DNA of 60,841 nt from CAZUXY01 sp964624235 (GCA_964624235.1 CAZUXY010000028.1:1-60841); one strand, 5' to 3'. Shown: positions 32,270-41,694, counted from the first letter of the stretch. The notes: a model not told the origin generated them from the sequence alone. Translations and numbers: made by a program.

Positions 32270-34120
32270 CTACTCGAGTCCTGTCTCCTGGTGGAAGCCG
32301 ATCTGGACCATGCCCATATCTTTCACCGTAAAAGGCTTTTCCGCGAAGCGTTTCGCAAGTCCTGCCGTAAGACTGTTAATGCCGGTAATGTAGTCCTTTC
32401 CGTGGCGCTCCTTCATCTTCAGCACTTCCCCGTAAGCGGTCACCGCTTCGCTTCGCCGGCCCAGCAGGTCCAGGGCCTGGCCACGGTGCAGATGGGTGAG
32501 GGCCCGCTCGTTGTTTGACTGGGAGTGCTTCAGCGAAGCGTCGAGCAGCGACAGTGCCTGTTCGCTTTTCCCTTTTTTAAGCAGCAGCCGCGCCGCCATG
32601 CGGGGATAGACAGGCTCATCGGGGGTCTCCCGCATTGCACGTTCAAGGTGGGCCATTACCGTCGGATCGTCAGGGTTCTCTTCGTAAGCCTGGTAAGCCT
32701 TCATGTAGGCCCGAAGGCCCCTTTCGTTCCGGGGGTCCTGCCAGCGGTATCCAGGGAGCCGGGCGGGAACCGGCGGGATGGTCTTTCCCTTCAGCAGCGC
32801 CCTGAAATCGTATCCTAAAAAAGTGTTGTTGCAGGCGGGTTCTACACCCGTACCGACCCAGAAGAGGAGCCTGCCGGGCAGAAAGACGGCCGAGGTGACG
32901 TTGTTGGCCGCGCCGATGGTAATGCCGGTGCCGCGCTCTTTTTTCACCGCGACATCGTAATGGTCGCCCATGATCGAAGCGGCGACACCGGGTGTGATGC
33001 GTCCTCGGTGTTTTTCGATCAACTCGCCCAGGCGACGGTAGCGGCCCGCCATGTCCCGCATGATCATGTTGTTCCGTGCGACGATGTCGACGGGTTGCAT
33101 TTCGGGACTGAGGGCATAGTTGGTGACCCTGAGAGCGCCGTTTGTCATAAAGCGGACACCCATGCGATCGAGGGTCGCCTCAACCGCGACAGCCTTGCGA
33201 TTTTTACCGTCGGCGATCATAAGCGAAAAGGCACCGCCGCGGGGACGGTTCTTTAGAATAGCAAGGGCCTCCTCGACCGACGAGGCGCGACGCATGATTT
33301 CATGCTCGAAGACCGTGAATGACCAGCCGGAAGGGACCGCCCCCTCGAAGGCCATGAAGTGGCCGCCAACGGTGATTCCCTTCTCGTTCATGGCCGAGTT
33401 GCATTTCAGGATACCGGCGGTCTCGATGTGGACATAGGAGTGGGCGCCCGCCGGTTTTCTGATGAAGACGGTCTGATGTTTCATCCAGCGGCCCTGTCCG
33501 GTGTAATCGGTGTTTCGTCCCACGACGAGGTTGCCGTCGGGGGTGGCGTCGGCGGCGAAATCGCTGCATTCCATGACAATGCCGTAATTCTTAAAGGTTT
33601 TGGCGATCATTTTTGGCGCCATGGCCATGGAGAGATCTGACTTGAAATTTGCTATAAAGACATCTCGATACTGCATCCCGGCGCCGTCGGCCAGACCGGC
33701 GATCTCTTCGAGATACTCCCGGGGCGTGTTTTTTTCGATGGGACGGAAGACGGCGATCTCCAGATATTTCAGCATAAGCCAGCGCAGTGCCGCGGGTTTG
33801 TTCTTATGCTCCGGGGAATGGGAGATGGGATCGGCGAAAATCGGCACCACCCCCGAGCGGATCTCGTCGCGTAAAAGACGGCCGTGCTGAAAGCCCATCT
33901 CGTAAGGTGACCCTTCAAGCGCTATCAGAATGTTCCCGTTCTGCATGGTCTTCCATGCTTTACCCAGGCGGGTGAAATGGCCGTCCGGGGTAAGGGCGAG
34001 ACCGGTTATGGTGCCTGTGCCCGGACGGAAACGCTGACCGTCAGACAACTGTATGCGGAGCACTAAAATCACGGCGGCGAAAAAAGCGGCAAGCACGACC
34101 GGGACAAGATATTTCTTCAT
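32270..34120 (-). CDS. Exported C45-family acyltransferase/peptidase-like protein with C-terminal TPR repeats
   Basis: 616 residues; AAGGAGAAATTAT precedes ATG 34120. An N-terminal hydrophobic anchor (about 4-24) leads to the domain of the C45 peptidase / acyl-CoA:6-aminopenicillanic acid acyltransferase group, with ALEGSPYEMGFQHGRLLRDEI and the putative nucleophile Cys in MECSDFAADATPDGN followed by VGRNTDYTGQG. These are N-terminal-nucleophile hydrolases that usually self-process at the Cys. Residues ~500-600 form TPR-like helices (ARLLLKKGKSEQALSLLDAS, HRGQALDLLGRRSEAVTAYG). Substrate unknown. It lies 114 bases downstream of the tubulin-like gene on the same strand. Confidence 0.75.
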   Translation of the reverse strand: MKKYLVPVVLAAFFAAVILVLRIQLSDGQRFRPGTGTITGLALTPDGHFTRLGKAWKTMQNGNILIALEGSPYEMGFQHGRLLRDEIRSGVVPIFADPISHSPEHKNKPAALRWLMLKYLEIAVFRPIEKNTPREYLEEIAGLADGAGMQYRDVFIANFKSDLSMAMAPKMIAKTFKNYGIVMECSDFAADATPDGNLVVGRNTDYTGQGRWMKHQTVFIRKPAGAHSYVHIETAGILKCNSAMNEKGITVGGHFMAFEGAVPSGWSFTVFEHEIMRRASSVEEALAILKNRPRGGAFSLMIADGKNRKAVAVEATLDRMGVRFMTNGALRVTNYALSPEMQPVDIVARNNMIMRDMAGRYRRLGELIEKHRGRITPGVAASIMGDHYDVAVKKERGTGITIGAANNVTSAVFLPGRLLFWVGTGVEPACNNTFLGYDFRALLKGKTIPPVPARLPGYRWQDPRNERGLRAYMKAYQAYEENPDDPTVMAHLERAMRETPDEPVYPRMAARLLLKKGKSEQALSLLDASLKHSQSNNERALTHLHRGQALDLLGRRSEAVTAYGEVLKMKERHGKDYITGINSLTAGLAKRFAEKPFTVKDMGMVQIGFHQETGLE

Positions 34121-34234
34121 ATAATTTCTCCTTGGGTTGAATTAAATGGCTGTTTGCTTTATGCATGACGTTTTAAAGCGGTGTTTGTCCCGGCATGACT
34201 CTACCAGCCGGGGGAAACGCGGGAACCGTCCGTA

Positions 34235-37200
34235 TCACTTCACGATTTTGTTCTCCACTTTAACTTCCCATATGACGATTTCCGGCATCTGCTGGTCCAG
34301 GGAATCGAGATATCCCGCTATTTTTGTGCGGTCCAGCAGGGTGGGATCGGTTTCGAGTCTGAACCTGGACGAGGTCACCAGGGCGGCCAGCCTTTCCACC
34401 ATGCGCTTTTTCAACAGGTTCTGCCATTCCAGTGAACCCCGCTTCTCGAAATAATCGTAGAAGGCGAAGTTGTCCTGGAAAACCGGAAGCGCAACCTGGT
34501 CTTTTTTCCATGAAGGGATCACAATGGGGGCCCCCGCGGTCACCGGCGCTTTGGTCCGGGTGATGATGTCTTTAATGGTTTCAATCATGAATTTTCTTAT
34601 TTTATAATCACCGTCCAGAAAAACCGCAAGGTCGCCCAAATGATCGAATTCGGGCGGTTTGATGAATTTTTCTATATATTCATCCTTCGACATGTTTTTG
34701 GAGCGGGCCCTGTCGGTGGTGCCGTCACCGTCAAGGATATCGCGAATCACCAGGGAATAGGTGCGCGCGAACTGCAGCTTGCCGCTGGCGGGGTTTTTCG
34801 CGAGCATTCCCAGGGCCTGCACCGCTTCGGCTATGGTATCCATGGGTGCCTGCTCGTACCCGCCGGCGGCGCTGATCCTGTTGTCCATTGAAAGTATTAT
34901 GCTCTTGTAGTTTTCCCTGGCCTCCATGTCTTTCATGATATCTGAAAGCTCGGGCTCGAATTCGTATCCTTTTTCACCCTGACGGAGTATGTTCAGGTTG
35001 AGCAGGCCGCTCCAGAGCTTTGCGGGATTGAGATAGTTGGTGTCCCTGAAGGGGTCGGGAAAATATCTGGCATCGAAGGTATGGTGGTTGAAACAGTGCA
35101 GCGGGTGACTGCGTTCGGCAAGCAGGTCATGATAGTCGCGCGCCGAATCCCTGAGCGAGGTCAGCTTGAAGATGGGGAAGCCCAGCAGTACGCCTATGGA
35201 GATGATCTCGTAGGGTTTGCAGAGGTTGGGCACCTCGAAGGTTTCCACGCTTATGTTGGGGACCGCTGTTTCCCGTTTGCGGTAATGGTTGAGCCGTTCG
35301 GGGAGGTCGTTGGAGGGCGACCCGGAGGGATCGTCACCCTCTTCATAGGTGTCCAGCTTGAAATTGGTTATGGTGCGGTAATACTCCATGGCGGAAAGTC
35401 CCGTGGCGTCCACCGACAGGTAGGGCCGTGAATAGGTGTCCAGCTTCTCCAGGATTTTTCTGAGCGGAATTTTCTTTTCTTCAAGGAGCTGTTTGATCGA
35501 AATGTTCTCGAAATTGAATCCTTCGAAACGCCGGTGTATGATCTTGAAAAGCTTCTTTTTAATGTTTTCCACGTCTATTTTCAAAAGTGTACTCTCACTC
35601 AGGTTGAGACCGTCTTCGACCGTCTGTTCCCCTCCGTAGAGAATGCTCTTCAGTTCATCTACGGGTTTTTCCAAAATGTTGCCGTATTTGTTGGTAATGA
35701 TGTCCCTGATCTCGTCGGCGCTTTTTTCCAGGACGGCCAGTCCCTCCGTGGCGATGAGGAAGGTCTCGACGAGCTGCATCTGGTCGTCTTCACGGTCCAT
35801 GGCGACGAAATCCACCTCGTTACAGAGGTCTTCTATGGAAAGTTTGGAATAAAAATACCTGTTGAGAAAGCCTTCTATCTCCTGGCTGTTTACCAGGTAG
35901 AAATAGAGGGGGTTCTTTTTTTCGAGGATCTCGAAACGGTCGGTCTTGACCTCTTCTTTCAGCTGTCCTATCAGCGACCCGACCTTGTCCTTGAGAATGG
36001 CCACCTCCATGTTCTTCAGGTTGAAGAGCAGGCTCTTGAACTCCCTGACGAAACTCTCAGAGGCGGTGAGCATCGCTTCGAAGACCAGCTGGCCGAAGTT
36101 GAATTTCGCCATCTCCATGACCGCCGAAGGAAGATTCGCGTCGCCGGGGCCCTTCGCGTCTATCTGTTCAATGAGCTTCTCCATCTCTTCGTTGGAATAA
36201 CGCGCCAGGGAGACCCGTTCCTTATAATACTTGTTTTTGTAAAGTTCCAGTTTTTCCAGCAGCTGGTTCAGTACCGCATCGGCGAACAGGAAACCGCGGT
36301 TCGGGTCCCTGATGTACCTGTGCAGTTCGTCCGTGAGGACCGCCTTCATCTTTTCCAGTTCCAGGCGGTAACGCTTTTCCATGCGAAGCAGAAGGGTGGA
36401 CTTGATCTTTTCCATCTCCTCCTTGCCGTAATCCCTCAGCAGGTTTTCCAGCTGGGTGATAACACCCCGTTTGTCTCCCTTCTGCAGCGCCCCTTCCATG
36501 CGCTGGGTGTACGAGCGGAACTCGGTTTCAATGTCCAGCCGGTAATCGGGGTACATCCGTTCGAAGATGAGTCCGCAGTTGAGCCTGAGGGCCCGTATCA
36601 GGCCGCGGTTTATGTCGCCCAGGGTCTCCAGGAGCAACCGGGGGTTCACCTCTTTCATGAACGCTTCGGCCATCTTGACGGCGGTGATCGTATAGCCGAC
36701 TTCGGTGAGCAGTGGGACGGGGTAGATGACCCGCGATATGCCGAAAGAGTTGTAAGCCGCGCGGCGTTTCGAGGTTTCGTCTCTGGGCAGGTAGATCGAA
36801 GCGCGGGTCGAGTCGTTTACCATCCGCTCCTCTATGGCGCCGCCCACGGTGGAAGCGACGAAGGTGGAGATGAACTGGCCCGTCAGCTCCTGCACCTGGT
36901 CTCGTCCCTGGAGGGAGTTGCCCGCCATGTTTTCGATGTCCAGCAGGTAGAGCATGCCGTCGTCGAAGATGCGGTCGTTCACCTCGACGGCGCGGCCCGA
37001 GGGGTACCGGGCGCGGAAGGAGTTGCCGCTCATGAAGTAATCTATCTCCTTGAGGGCGGCGTAGGCGTTGGCGCGGGCGTTGCGGTTGTAGACCACCCGT
37101 TTGAAAGCCGAGGGAAGCACCAGAATGCAGTAGATCCTGGGGGCGGGCCAGTGGTCCCTGAAGATGTCGCGCAGGGTGGCCGCGAGGTCGAGGATCATGC

Positions 37201-38065
37201 CGTTGCCGGTGCCGCCCACGATGGAGCAGGTGATGAATATGGAAATCTGTCCGCCTGTCCTTCCATGCCTTACCTTGAAGGTGAAGTTCTTCCCGTCCAG
37301 TCTGGAACCGCTCACCTCGAAATACTTGCCCCTGGCGTCAGAGGGGAAGATGCCGATGTCGACCTTGCCCTTTACATGGGGACAGAGCACGGCCCTGGCC
37401 GCCCGGTCGGGCTCTATGGCGATGATGGTGCGGTCGACCGGGATCTTTTCGCTGAAATAATAGCGGTCCACACCCCGTTTGAGCGCGAAGCTTATGGTTT
37501 CATCTTTCTTGTCTTCCCCCTCCTTCACATCAAGCAGCTGAAAATACTTGGGGCTGTCGGGAAGTTCCGCCAGGCGGTTTTTTTCTTTGGTCAGGGTCTC
37601 GCGTATCCGCTCCTCGTTGTAGAAATAACCGAGCCTGCCCAGGGGACGGGTCTGGTTCGCGCCCTGGCCGGAGCGGGTGGAGATGTCGTAGACATCGGGG
37701 TTGGGCAACCAGTCGAAGGCCGGATCGTTTTTATACCTTTCCCTGAGGTAATCGAGGGAAAGTTCGGCCGGGGTCGGTGACGAAATATAGAGCATGCGGC
37801 GCTCTTCCTGGAAAAACTGGTCGGAAGGGAAACGGTACAGGCCTCCTTTCCCTTCAATGCTGGTTTCGATGTCGGTGGTATCGATACCGATCCAGCGCAT
37901 GTACCGGTACGCCTCGGTGGGCATGTTTTTTTCGATCCACTTCTTCGCGGCAAGTATCCCCTTCATGCCCGATCCGCCCACGCCGATGATCATGGATTTT
38001 CGTACGGTGGGTTTATCATCGCGGATGATGCGCTGGATCGAACCGTGAAGGTCTTTCTGTGCCAT
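34235..38065 (-). CDS. Giant tubulin-superfamily protein (Tubulin_2-like)
   Basis: 1276 residues, one of the largest frames here. The N-terminal ~500 residues look like a tubulin/FtsZ-type GTPase of the Tubulin_2 group: a first glycine loop MIIGVGGSGMKG (residues 28-33 are GVGGSG), a GGTGNG tubulin signature at 284-289 in ITCSIVGGTGNGMILD, and following segments rich in tubulin-like helices. The remaining ~750 residues are long charged helices, many likely coiled coil (around 530-720), with no recognisable enzyme motif. No signal or membrane segment, so it is cytoplasmic. It starts two bases after the membrane-protein gene. Polymerisation and nucleotide use are inferred from the family, not shown. 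Confidence 0.8.
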   Translation of the reverse strand: MAQKDLHGSIQRIIRDDKPTVRKSMIIGVGGSGMKGILAAKKWIEKNMPTEAYRYMRWIGIDTTDIETSIEGKGGLYRFPSDQFFQEERRMLYISSPTPAELSLDYLRERYKNDPAFDWLPNPDVYDISTRSGQGANQTRPLGRLGYFYNEERIRETLTKEKNRLAELPDSPKYFQLLDVKEGEDKKDETISFALKRGVDRYYFSEKIPVDRTIIAIEPDRAARAVLCPHVKGKVDIGIFPSDARGKYFEVSGSRLDGKNFTFKVRHGRTGGQISIFITCSIVGGTGNGMILDLAATLRDIFRDHWPAPRIYCILVLPSAFKRVVYNRNARANAYAALKEIDYFMSGNSFRARYPSGRAVEVNDRIFDDGMLYLLDIENMAGNSLQGRDQVQELTGQFISTFVASTVGGAIEERMVNDSTRASIYLPRDETSKRRAAYNSFGISRVIYPVPLLTEVGYTITAVKMAEAFMKEVNPRLLLETLGDINRGLIRALRLNCGLIFERMYPDYRLDIETEFRSYTQRMEGALQKGDKRGVITQLENLLRDYGKEEMEKIKSTLLLRMEKRYRLELEKMKAVLTDELHRYIRDPNRGFLFADAVLNQLLEKLELYKNKYYKERVSLARYSNEEMEKLIEQIDAKGPGDANLPSAVMEMAKFNFGQLVFEAMLTASESFVREFKSLLFNLKNMEVAILKDKVGSLIGQLKEEVKTDRFEILEKKNPLYFYLVNSQEIEGFLNRYFYSKLSIEDLCNEVDFVAMDREDDQMQLVETFLIATEGLAVLEKSADEIRDIITNKYGNILEKPVDELKSILYGGEQTVEDGLNLSESTLLKIDVENIKKKLFKIIHRRFEGFNFENISIKQLLEEKKIPLRKILEKLDTYSRPYLSVDATGLSAMEYYRTITNFKLDTYEEGDDPSGSPSNDLPERLNHYRKRETAVPNISVETFEVPNLCKPYEIISIGVLLGFPIFKLTSLRDSARDYHDLLAERSHPLHCFNHHTFDARYFPDPFRDTNYLNPAKLWSGLLNLNILRQGEKGYEFEPELSDIMKDMEARENYKSIILSMDNRISAAGGYEQAPMDTIAEAVQALGMLAKNPASGKLQFARTYSLVIRDILDGDGTTDRARSKNMSKDEYIEKFIKPPEFDHLGDLAVFLDGDYKIRKFMIETIKDIITRTKAPVTAGAPIVIPSWKKDQVALPVFQDNFAFYDYFEKRGSLEWQNLLKKRMVERLAALVTSSRFRLETDPTLLDRTKIAGYLDSLDQQMPEIVIWEVKVENKIVK

Positions 38066-38067
38066 GG

Positions 38068-38964
38068 TTATTTGCTAGTGGCGTAAGGATCGATCATGGG
38101 ATAGAGTCCGTCCGCGTTGGGCGCCCCGGTATCGTAACCGGGATAGATTTTATACAGCCGTATCATAAAGTTCTTTTCGATCTTGGGAATTCCCATCTGG
38201 GTTTTGGCCTCGTATTCCTGGGTGTAGAGGTGGAACTCGAAATACCCGCCCTTGAACTTGCCGTCCATATCGAGTCGGTCGCCCAGGCGGAAACGCACCG
38301 GCTGGCGGGCGTCAATGGAGGGAAGGGTCGGATCGCCGGCTTCATCGGGCCGCTGTTTCAGGTAGACGCGCTCCCTGGAGCCCATCTCCCTGTACTGCTC
38401 CAGGCCGGGGTAATAGATCAGTACCTTTCCGTCACGCCGCAGGTCGAGCAGGTACTGTTCGGTGATTTTGTCGGGCAGATCGTAGATATCCTTGCTCCCC
38501 CGGTCTTCGATTATGCGTATGGAGATGTTCAGATGGTTGTTGATGACCTCAGTGGAATACGTTTTGATGTTCCCCTCGGTCTGCCCGATCACGATCAGCT
38601 TTTCAGTGACCTCTTCCTGGGCCAGCGAATACTTGAAGATCAGCCCCGGGTCGGGAAGGTCTTTTGGAGGGACCAGAGCCTTCGCGGACGGAGGAAGCCC
38701 TGCCGCGGTATCTCCCGCTTTCGCTCCCGCACCCCTGGGGGAACCGCCCTTCCCTTTTAGGAGTCTCGCAAGTTTCGGGGCTGTTTCGCCGCGTTTAAAA
38801 GCGCTTATCAGCCTGCGCTGCAGAAAAATAATGAGCACCAGGAGCAGTATCAGCAGAATGAGGCCGAAGATAAAGTACTGGTAATTCTCTATCTCCTTTT
38901 CCAGTTGATAGACCCTGGGGTCGATGTGAAGGAAAAACGCTGCCTTATGAAAGAGCTTCATCAT
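38068..38964 (-). CDS. Single-pass membrane protein of the tubulin-like operon
   Basis: 298 residues. One strong membrane segment (about 30-52, YFIFGLILLILLLVLIIFL) is followed by a basic region and Pro/Ala/Gly-rich linker (about 60-105) and a soluble domain of ~190 residues rich in beta strands (IRIIEDRGSKDIYDLP, VRFRLGDRLDMDGKFKGGYFEF). The positive charges after the helix place the large domain in the cytoplasm. It lies between the propeller gene (four-base overlap) and the tubulin-like gene (two-base gap), so it may tether one or both to the membrane. Family not recognised. Confidence 0.75.
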   Translation of the reverse strand: MMKLFHKAAFFLHIDPRVYQLEKEIENYQYFIFGLILLILLLVLIIFLQRRLISAFKRGETAPKLARLLKGKGGSPRGAGAKAGDTAAGLPPSAKALVPPKDLPDPGLIFKYSLAQEEVTEKLIVIGQTEGNIKTYSTEVINNHLNISIRIIEDRGSKDIYDLPDKITEQYLLDLRRDGKVLIYYPGLEQYREMGSRERVYLKQRPDEAGDPTLPSIDARQPVRFRLGDRLDMDGKFKGGYFEFHLYTQEYEAKTQMGIPKIEKNFMIRLYKIYPGYDTGAPNADGLYPMIDPYATSK

Positions 38965-40172
38965 CGCGTGTACACTCCGTATACAAAGGAATCGGTGGAA
39001 CCGAAAAAGAGCAGGTTATCGATAAGCACCGGCCGGCTGTCGATGTTGCCGTCGGTGGCGAACTTGAACCGCAATGTTCCCTGGGCGGCGTCGAGGGCGT
39101 AGAGATGGTTGTCCTCGGAACCGAAATAGATCGTATTGCCCCCTATGACGGCGCCGCTGCGTATTCTGCCCCCGGTCTTGAAGGTCCACACGGTCTTGCC
39201 GTAAGAGCTGACGCAGTTGAAATCACCGTTGTCGGCACCGAAGTAAAAGAGTTCTTTGTTGTCGGCCACCGACGAAACGATCTCGCCATAGACGGAAGCA
39301 CGCACCACGTACGTCCATATGAGTTCTCCGCTGAACTTGTTCAGGCAGTACAGCGTCCCGTCCCTGGAGGCGGCCAGCACATAGTTTCCCCGCTGGGAAA
39401 GGAAGGGTTTCATGCGTACGGCGTCGTTGGCCGAGAATTTCCACTGCACGGTCGCCTTTGAGCCGCCGTACCCGAGTGCATAGAAGGTCTTATCCTCTGT
39501 CCCGAGGTATATGTATCCGGAATCCAGGACCGGCGATGAAACAATCCCTTTAACGGGAATCTTCCACAGCAGTTTTCCTATGGACTTGTTGGCGTCGTCC
39601 TGGTAATAGGCTTCCAGGGCATAAATCCCCTTGATGGTGGGGATGATGAGCAGCTTTCCCGTGGCGATCGGTTCCGCCATGATACTGTCGGGGAATTTCT
39701 GCTGCCAGAGCATCTCGGGTTTCTGCCCCGTCGATGGTTGCAACCGTGTATGCACCGCACAGGCGCTGCCTTCCTTGGTCGCGCAGTAGAGTATTCCGCC
39801 GGCAAGGGCGGGGGTTTTTACAATAGCCCCTGCGACCTTGATGCCCCAGACCGGTTTGAGGGTGTTCCCTTCAAGGGAAAGCAGTATGACCTGTCCCGCG
39901 GCGTTGGTGGCGATCAGCATGGTTTTGCCTGTCGGATCTTTGACCGGGAGCAGGTCGGTAGTGATGGGACCGCCCGTCTTGAAGCTGCAGCACTCCCTTC
40001 CCGCGGTTTCCGATACCTCTTGAGTTTCGCCGCCGCCAAGCCCGCTTAAGGGGTCGGTTTCGATGCCTGTCCCGGCGGTGAATTTCTCGTTGACCAAAAG
40101 GTCTTTTTTGGGATCAAAAGCTTTCAGGGATTTGACATAAGGATTTGCGGTCATGCAGGTATCGTTTTCCAC
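38961..40172 (-). CDS. Cytoplasmic PQQ-type beta-propeller protein
   Basis: 403 residues from GTG 40172 (ATG 40154 also possible). Seven or so repeats of the quinoprotein-like/BamB-like type fill residues ~60-400, with units such as YIYLGTEDKTFYALGYGG, GTLYCLNKFSGELIWTY, LFYFGADNGDFNCV and TIYFGSEDNHLYALDAAQG. No signal peptide, so unlike BamB it should stay in the cytoplasm and act as an interaction platform. First gene of the tubulin-like operon, with its promoter about 35 bases upstream. Confidence 0.85.
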   Translation of the reverse strand: MENDTCMTANPYVKSLKAFDPKKDLLVNEKFTAGTGIETDPLSGLGGGETQEVSETAGRECCSFKTGGPITTDLLPVKDPTGKTMLIATNAAGQVILLSLEGNTLKPVWGIKVAGAIVKTPALAGGILYCATKEGSACAVHTRLQPSTGQKPEMLWQQKFPDSIMAEPIATGKLLIIPTIKGIYALEAYYQDDANKSIGKLLWKIPVKGIVSSPVLDSGYIYLGTEDKTFYALGYGGSKATVQWKFSANDAVRMKPFLSQRGNYVLAASRDGTLYCLNKFSGELIWTYVVRASVYGEIVSSVADNKELFYFGADNGDFNCVSSYGKTVWTFKTGGRIRSGAVIGGNTIYFGSEDNHLYALDAAQGTLRFKFATDGNIDSRPVLIDNLLFFGSTDSFVYGVYTR

Positions 40173-40509
40173 CGGGATTATCTTCGCCGCATCTCACGGC
40201 GGTTTATTTCTAATATATATTTTCAGGGATGTCAATAAATCTTTCTCGTGATTTTTCAGTGCGTGTTCCGTACGATGGCTTGTTATGTCGTCTGCATTTC
40301 AGGGAGATATGCAGCAGCCGTTGGCGGCCCTTGTTCCCGGACAGGCGCCGTCCGGGATTACAAAGTTATCGCGGCATCCGCCGTGCATGGGCCCGGCAGC
40401 GGTTTGAAAGAGGGCGGCCGGCGCGTGTGTACGCGAAAAGTTGTTTGCAAATTCCGGCAGGCCGTCACATCATCGCGGTGATTTTATCGTACTTAAAAGG
40501 AACACCGTA
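40173..40509. other. Divergent intergenic region between the tubulin-like operon and the GIY-YIG gene
   Basis: 337 bases. It contains the minus-strand promoter at 40207-40235 and the ribosome site AAAAGG at 40495-40500 for the plus-strand gene. A plus-strand open frame here (40229-40510) is Arg/Trp-rich and has no family resemblance, so I do not call it a gene. Confidence 0.5.
40207..40235 (-). promoter_or_regulatory. Sigma-70 promoter of the propeller/tubulin-like operon
   Basis: On the minus strand TTGACA (40235-40230), a 17-base spacer and TAGAAA (40212-40207): perfect -35, exact spacing, 4 of 6 in the -10. The start site would fall near 40200, giving a ~28-base leader before GTG 40172. 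Confidence 0.55.
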
Positions 40510-41694
40510 ATGCCCGTGCACATGAGTCAATTCAGCTACTGGATCTACATGCTCCGCTGTTCGAACAGCTGTTATTACACCGGTTACACCTCGAATCTGC
40601 CGCGGCGTTACCATGAGCACCTGAAGGGGAGTAAAACCGCGCGATACACCCGAAGTTTCCGGCCCAGAGGGATCGCCTGCTGCTGGAGATTGTTCGGCTC
40701 GCGCGCCGACGCCATGAGGATCGAGGCGCTGATAAAGAAAATGGACCGTCCCGCGAAAGACAGACTGGTGGGCAAACCCTCGCTGCTTTCGGAAATGCTC
40801 GGCGGTGACGAACATTCCTGCCCGGTTATCGTACCCATGGACCGCAAGGCGGTAATGCAGTCAGTCGGCAGGGATCCGTTCCCTGGATGGAGAAAGCGTC
40901 TGGTGGTAATGCTCTTCACCCTTGTGGTGGGAGCGGCCGCGGTCTTTGACCTGCCGGGAAGGGCATGGGCCTCTGAGACGCCGAAACTGCAGGGGGACCG
41001 CCCGATCCACGGTGGAAGCGCGCGGTGCGTGCCCTTCGGAAGCCTTCAGCTGGAAACCGGGTATACCTATTCCGCGATCAACGGCGACAGGGAACATACG
41101 CTGGGGGAAATACTGGTGCGCGGTGCCATAACCGGCCGGCTGGAGCTGCGTCTGGGGTTCAACTCGTTTGTATGGAAGGACATCGGGGAAAAAAAAGAAA
41201 AAGGGAAGGATGAGGGGTATGCGGGGCTGAAGCTGGGACTGCTGAAGAGCGGCGGCGGGCGTTCCCCTCTGCGCCCAGATCTTGCCCTGATTATAGGGAC
41301 GTCAATTCCCGCGGGTGATCCCAATTACGAGGAAAATGTGTACCAGCCCGAAGCGAAAAGCGCCCTGTCATGGGACCTTGCGGGGTGGCTGAACCTGGGA
41401 ATCAACTTTTCGTATACCCTCATGAGCAGTGAAAACCGACGTTATAACCGTTACGGCGGCGGCGCCTCTCTATCGGCATACGCGGCGGAAGTCTTCGGTG
41501 CTTTTATGGAGTATTACTTTTATTATCCTGAATCGCGCAACGGTGATTCCATACATTATGCCGGAGGGGGTGTGATGCTCTACATGTCGGAACACGTGAG
41601 GATCGACGGCCGCGCCGGATGGGGAAGGGGAAACGGCAAAGAAGAGCTTTACATCGGGGGAGGGGCGGTGGTACGGTTTATCAACGTGTATTGA
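40510..41694 (+). CDS. GIY-YIG nuclease domain fused in frame to an exported barrel (Phenol_MetA_deg-like)
   Basis: 394 residues from ATG 40510, with AAAAGG upstream. Residues ~8-90 are a YhbQ-type GIY-YIG endonuclease domain (YWIYMLRC, YYTGYTSNLPRRYHEH, ARYTRSFRP, EALIKKMDRPAKDRL). After a short linker a complete signal peptide follows (about 130-158, RKRLVVMLFTLVV to GRAWASE), then a barrel resembling the Phenol_MetA_deg outer-membrane family to the C-terminus. A cytoplasmic nuclease and an outer-membrane barrel cannot both work in one chain. Two genes that lost the first stop, or an internal start at ATG 40855 (AAGGCGG just upstream) or 40837, are likelier. Confidence 0.75.
   Translation: MPVHMSQFSYWIYMLRCSNSCYYTGYTSNLPRRYHEHLKGSKTARYTRSFRPRGIACCWRLFGSRADAMRIEALIKKMDRPAKDRLVGKPSLLSEMLGGDEHSCPVIVPMDRKAVMQSVGRDPFPGWRKRLVVMLFTLVVGAAAVFDLPGRAWASETPKLQGDRPIHGGSARCVPFGSLQLETGYTYSAINGDREHTLGEILVRGAITGRLELRLGFNSFVWKDIGEKKEKGKDEGYAGLKLGLLKSGGGRSPLRPDLALIIGTSIPAGDPNYEENVYQPEAKSALSWDLAGWLNLGINFSYTLMSSENRRYNRYGGGASLSAYAAEVFGAFMEYYFYYPESRNGDSIHYAGGGVMLYMSEHVRIDGRAGWGRGNGKEELYIGGGAVVRFINVY

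Noticed and set aside
35534..37780. 748-residue plus-strand open frame opposite the tubulin-like gene
   Set aside because: It lies wholly antisense to a gene with clear motifs, has Val/Gly/Glu/His-rich composition typical of a shadow of GC-rich codons, and no family resemblance.
40229..40510. 93-residue frame before the GIY-YIG gene
   Set aside because: Arg/Trp-rich, no ribosome site or family match, and it overlaps the divergent promoter region.
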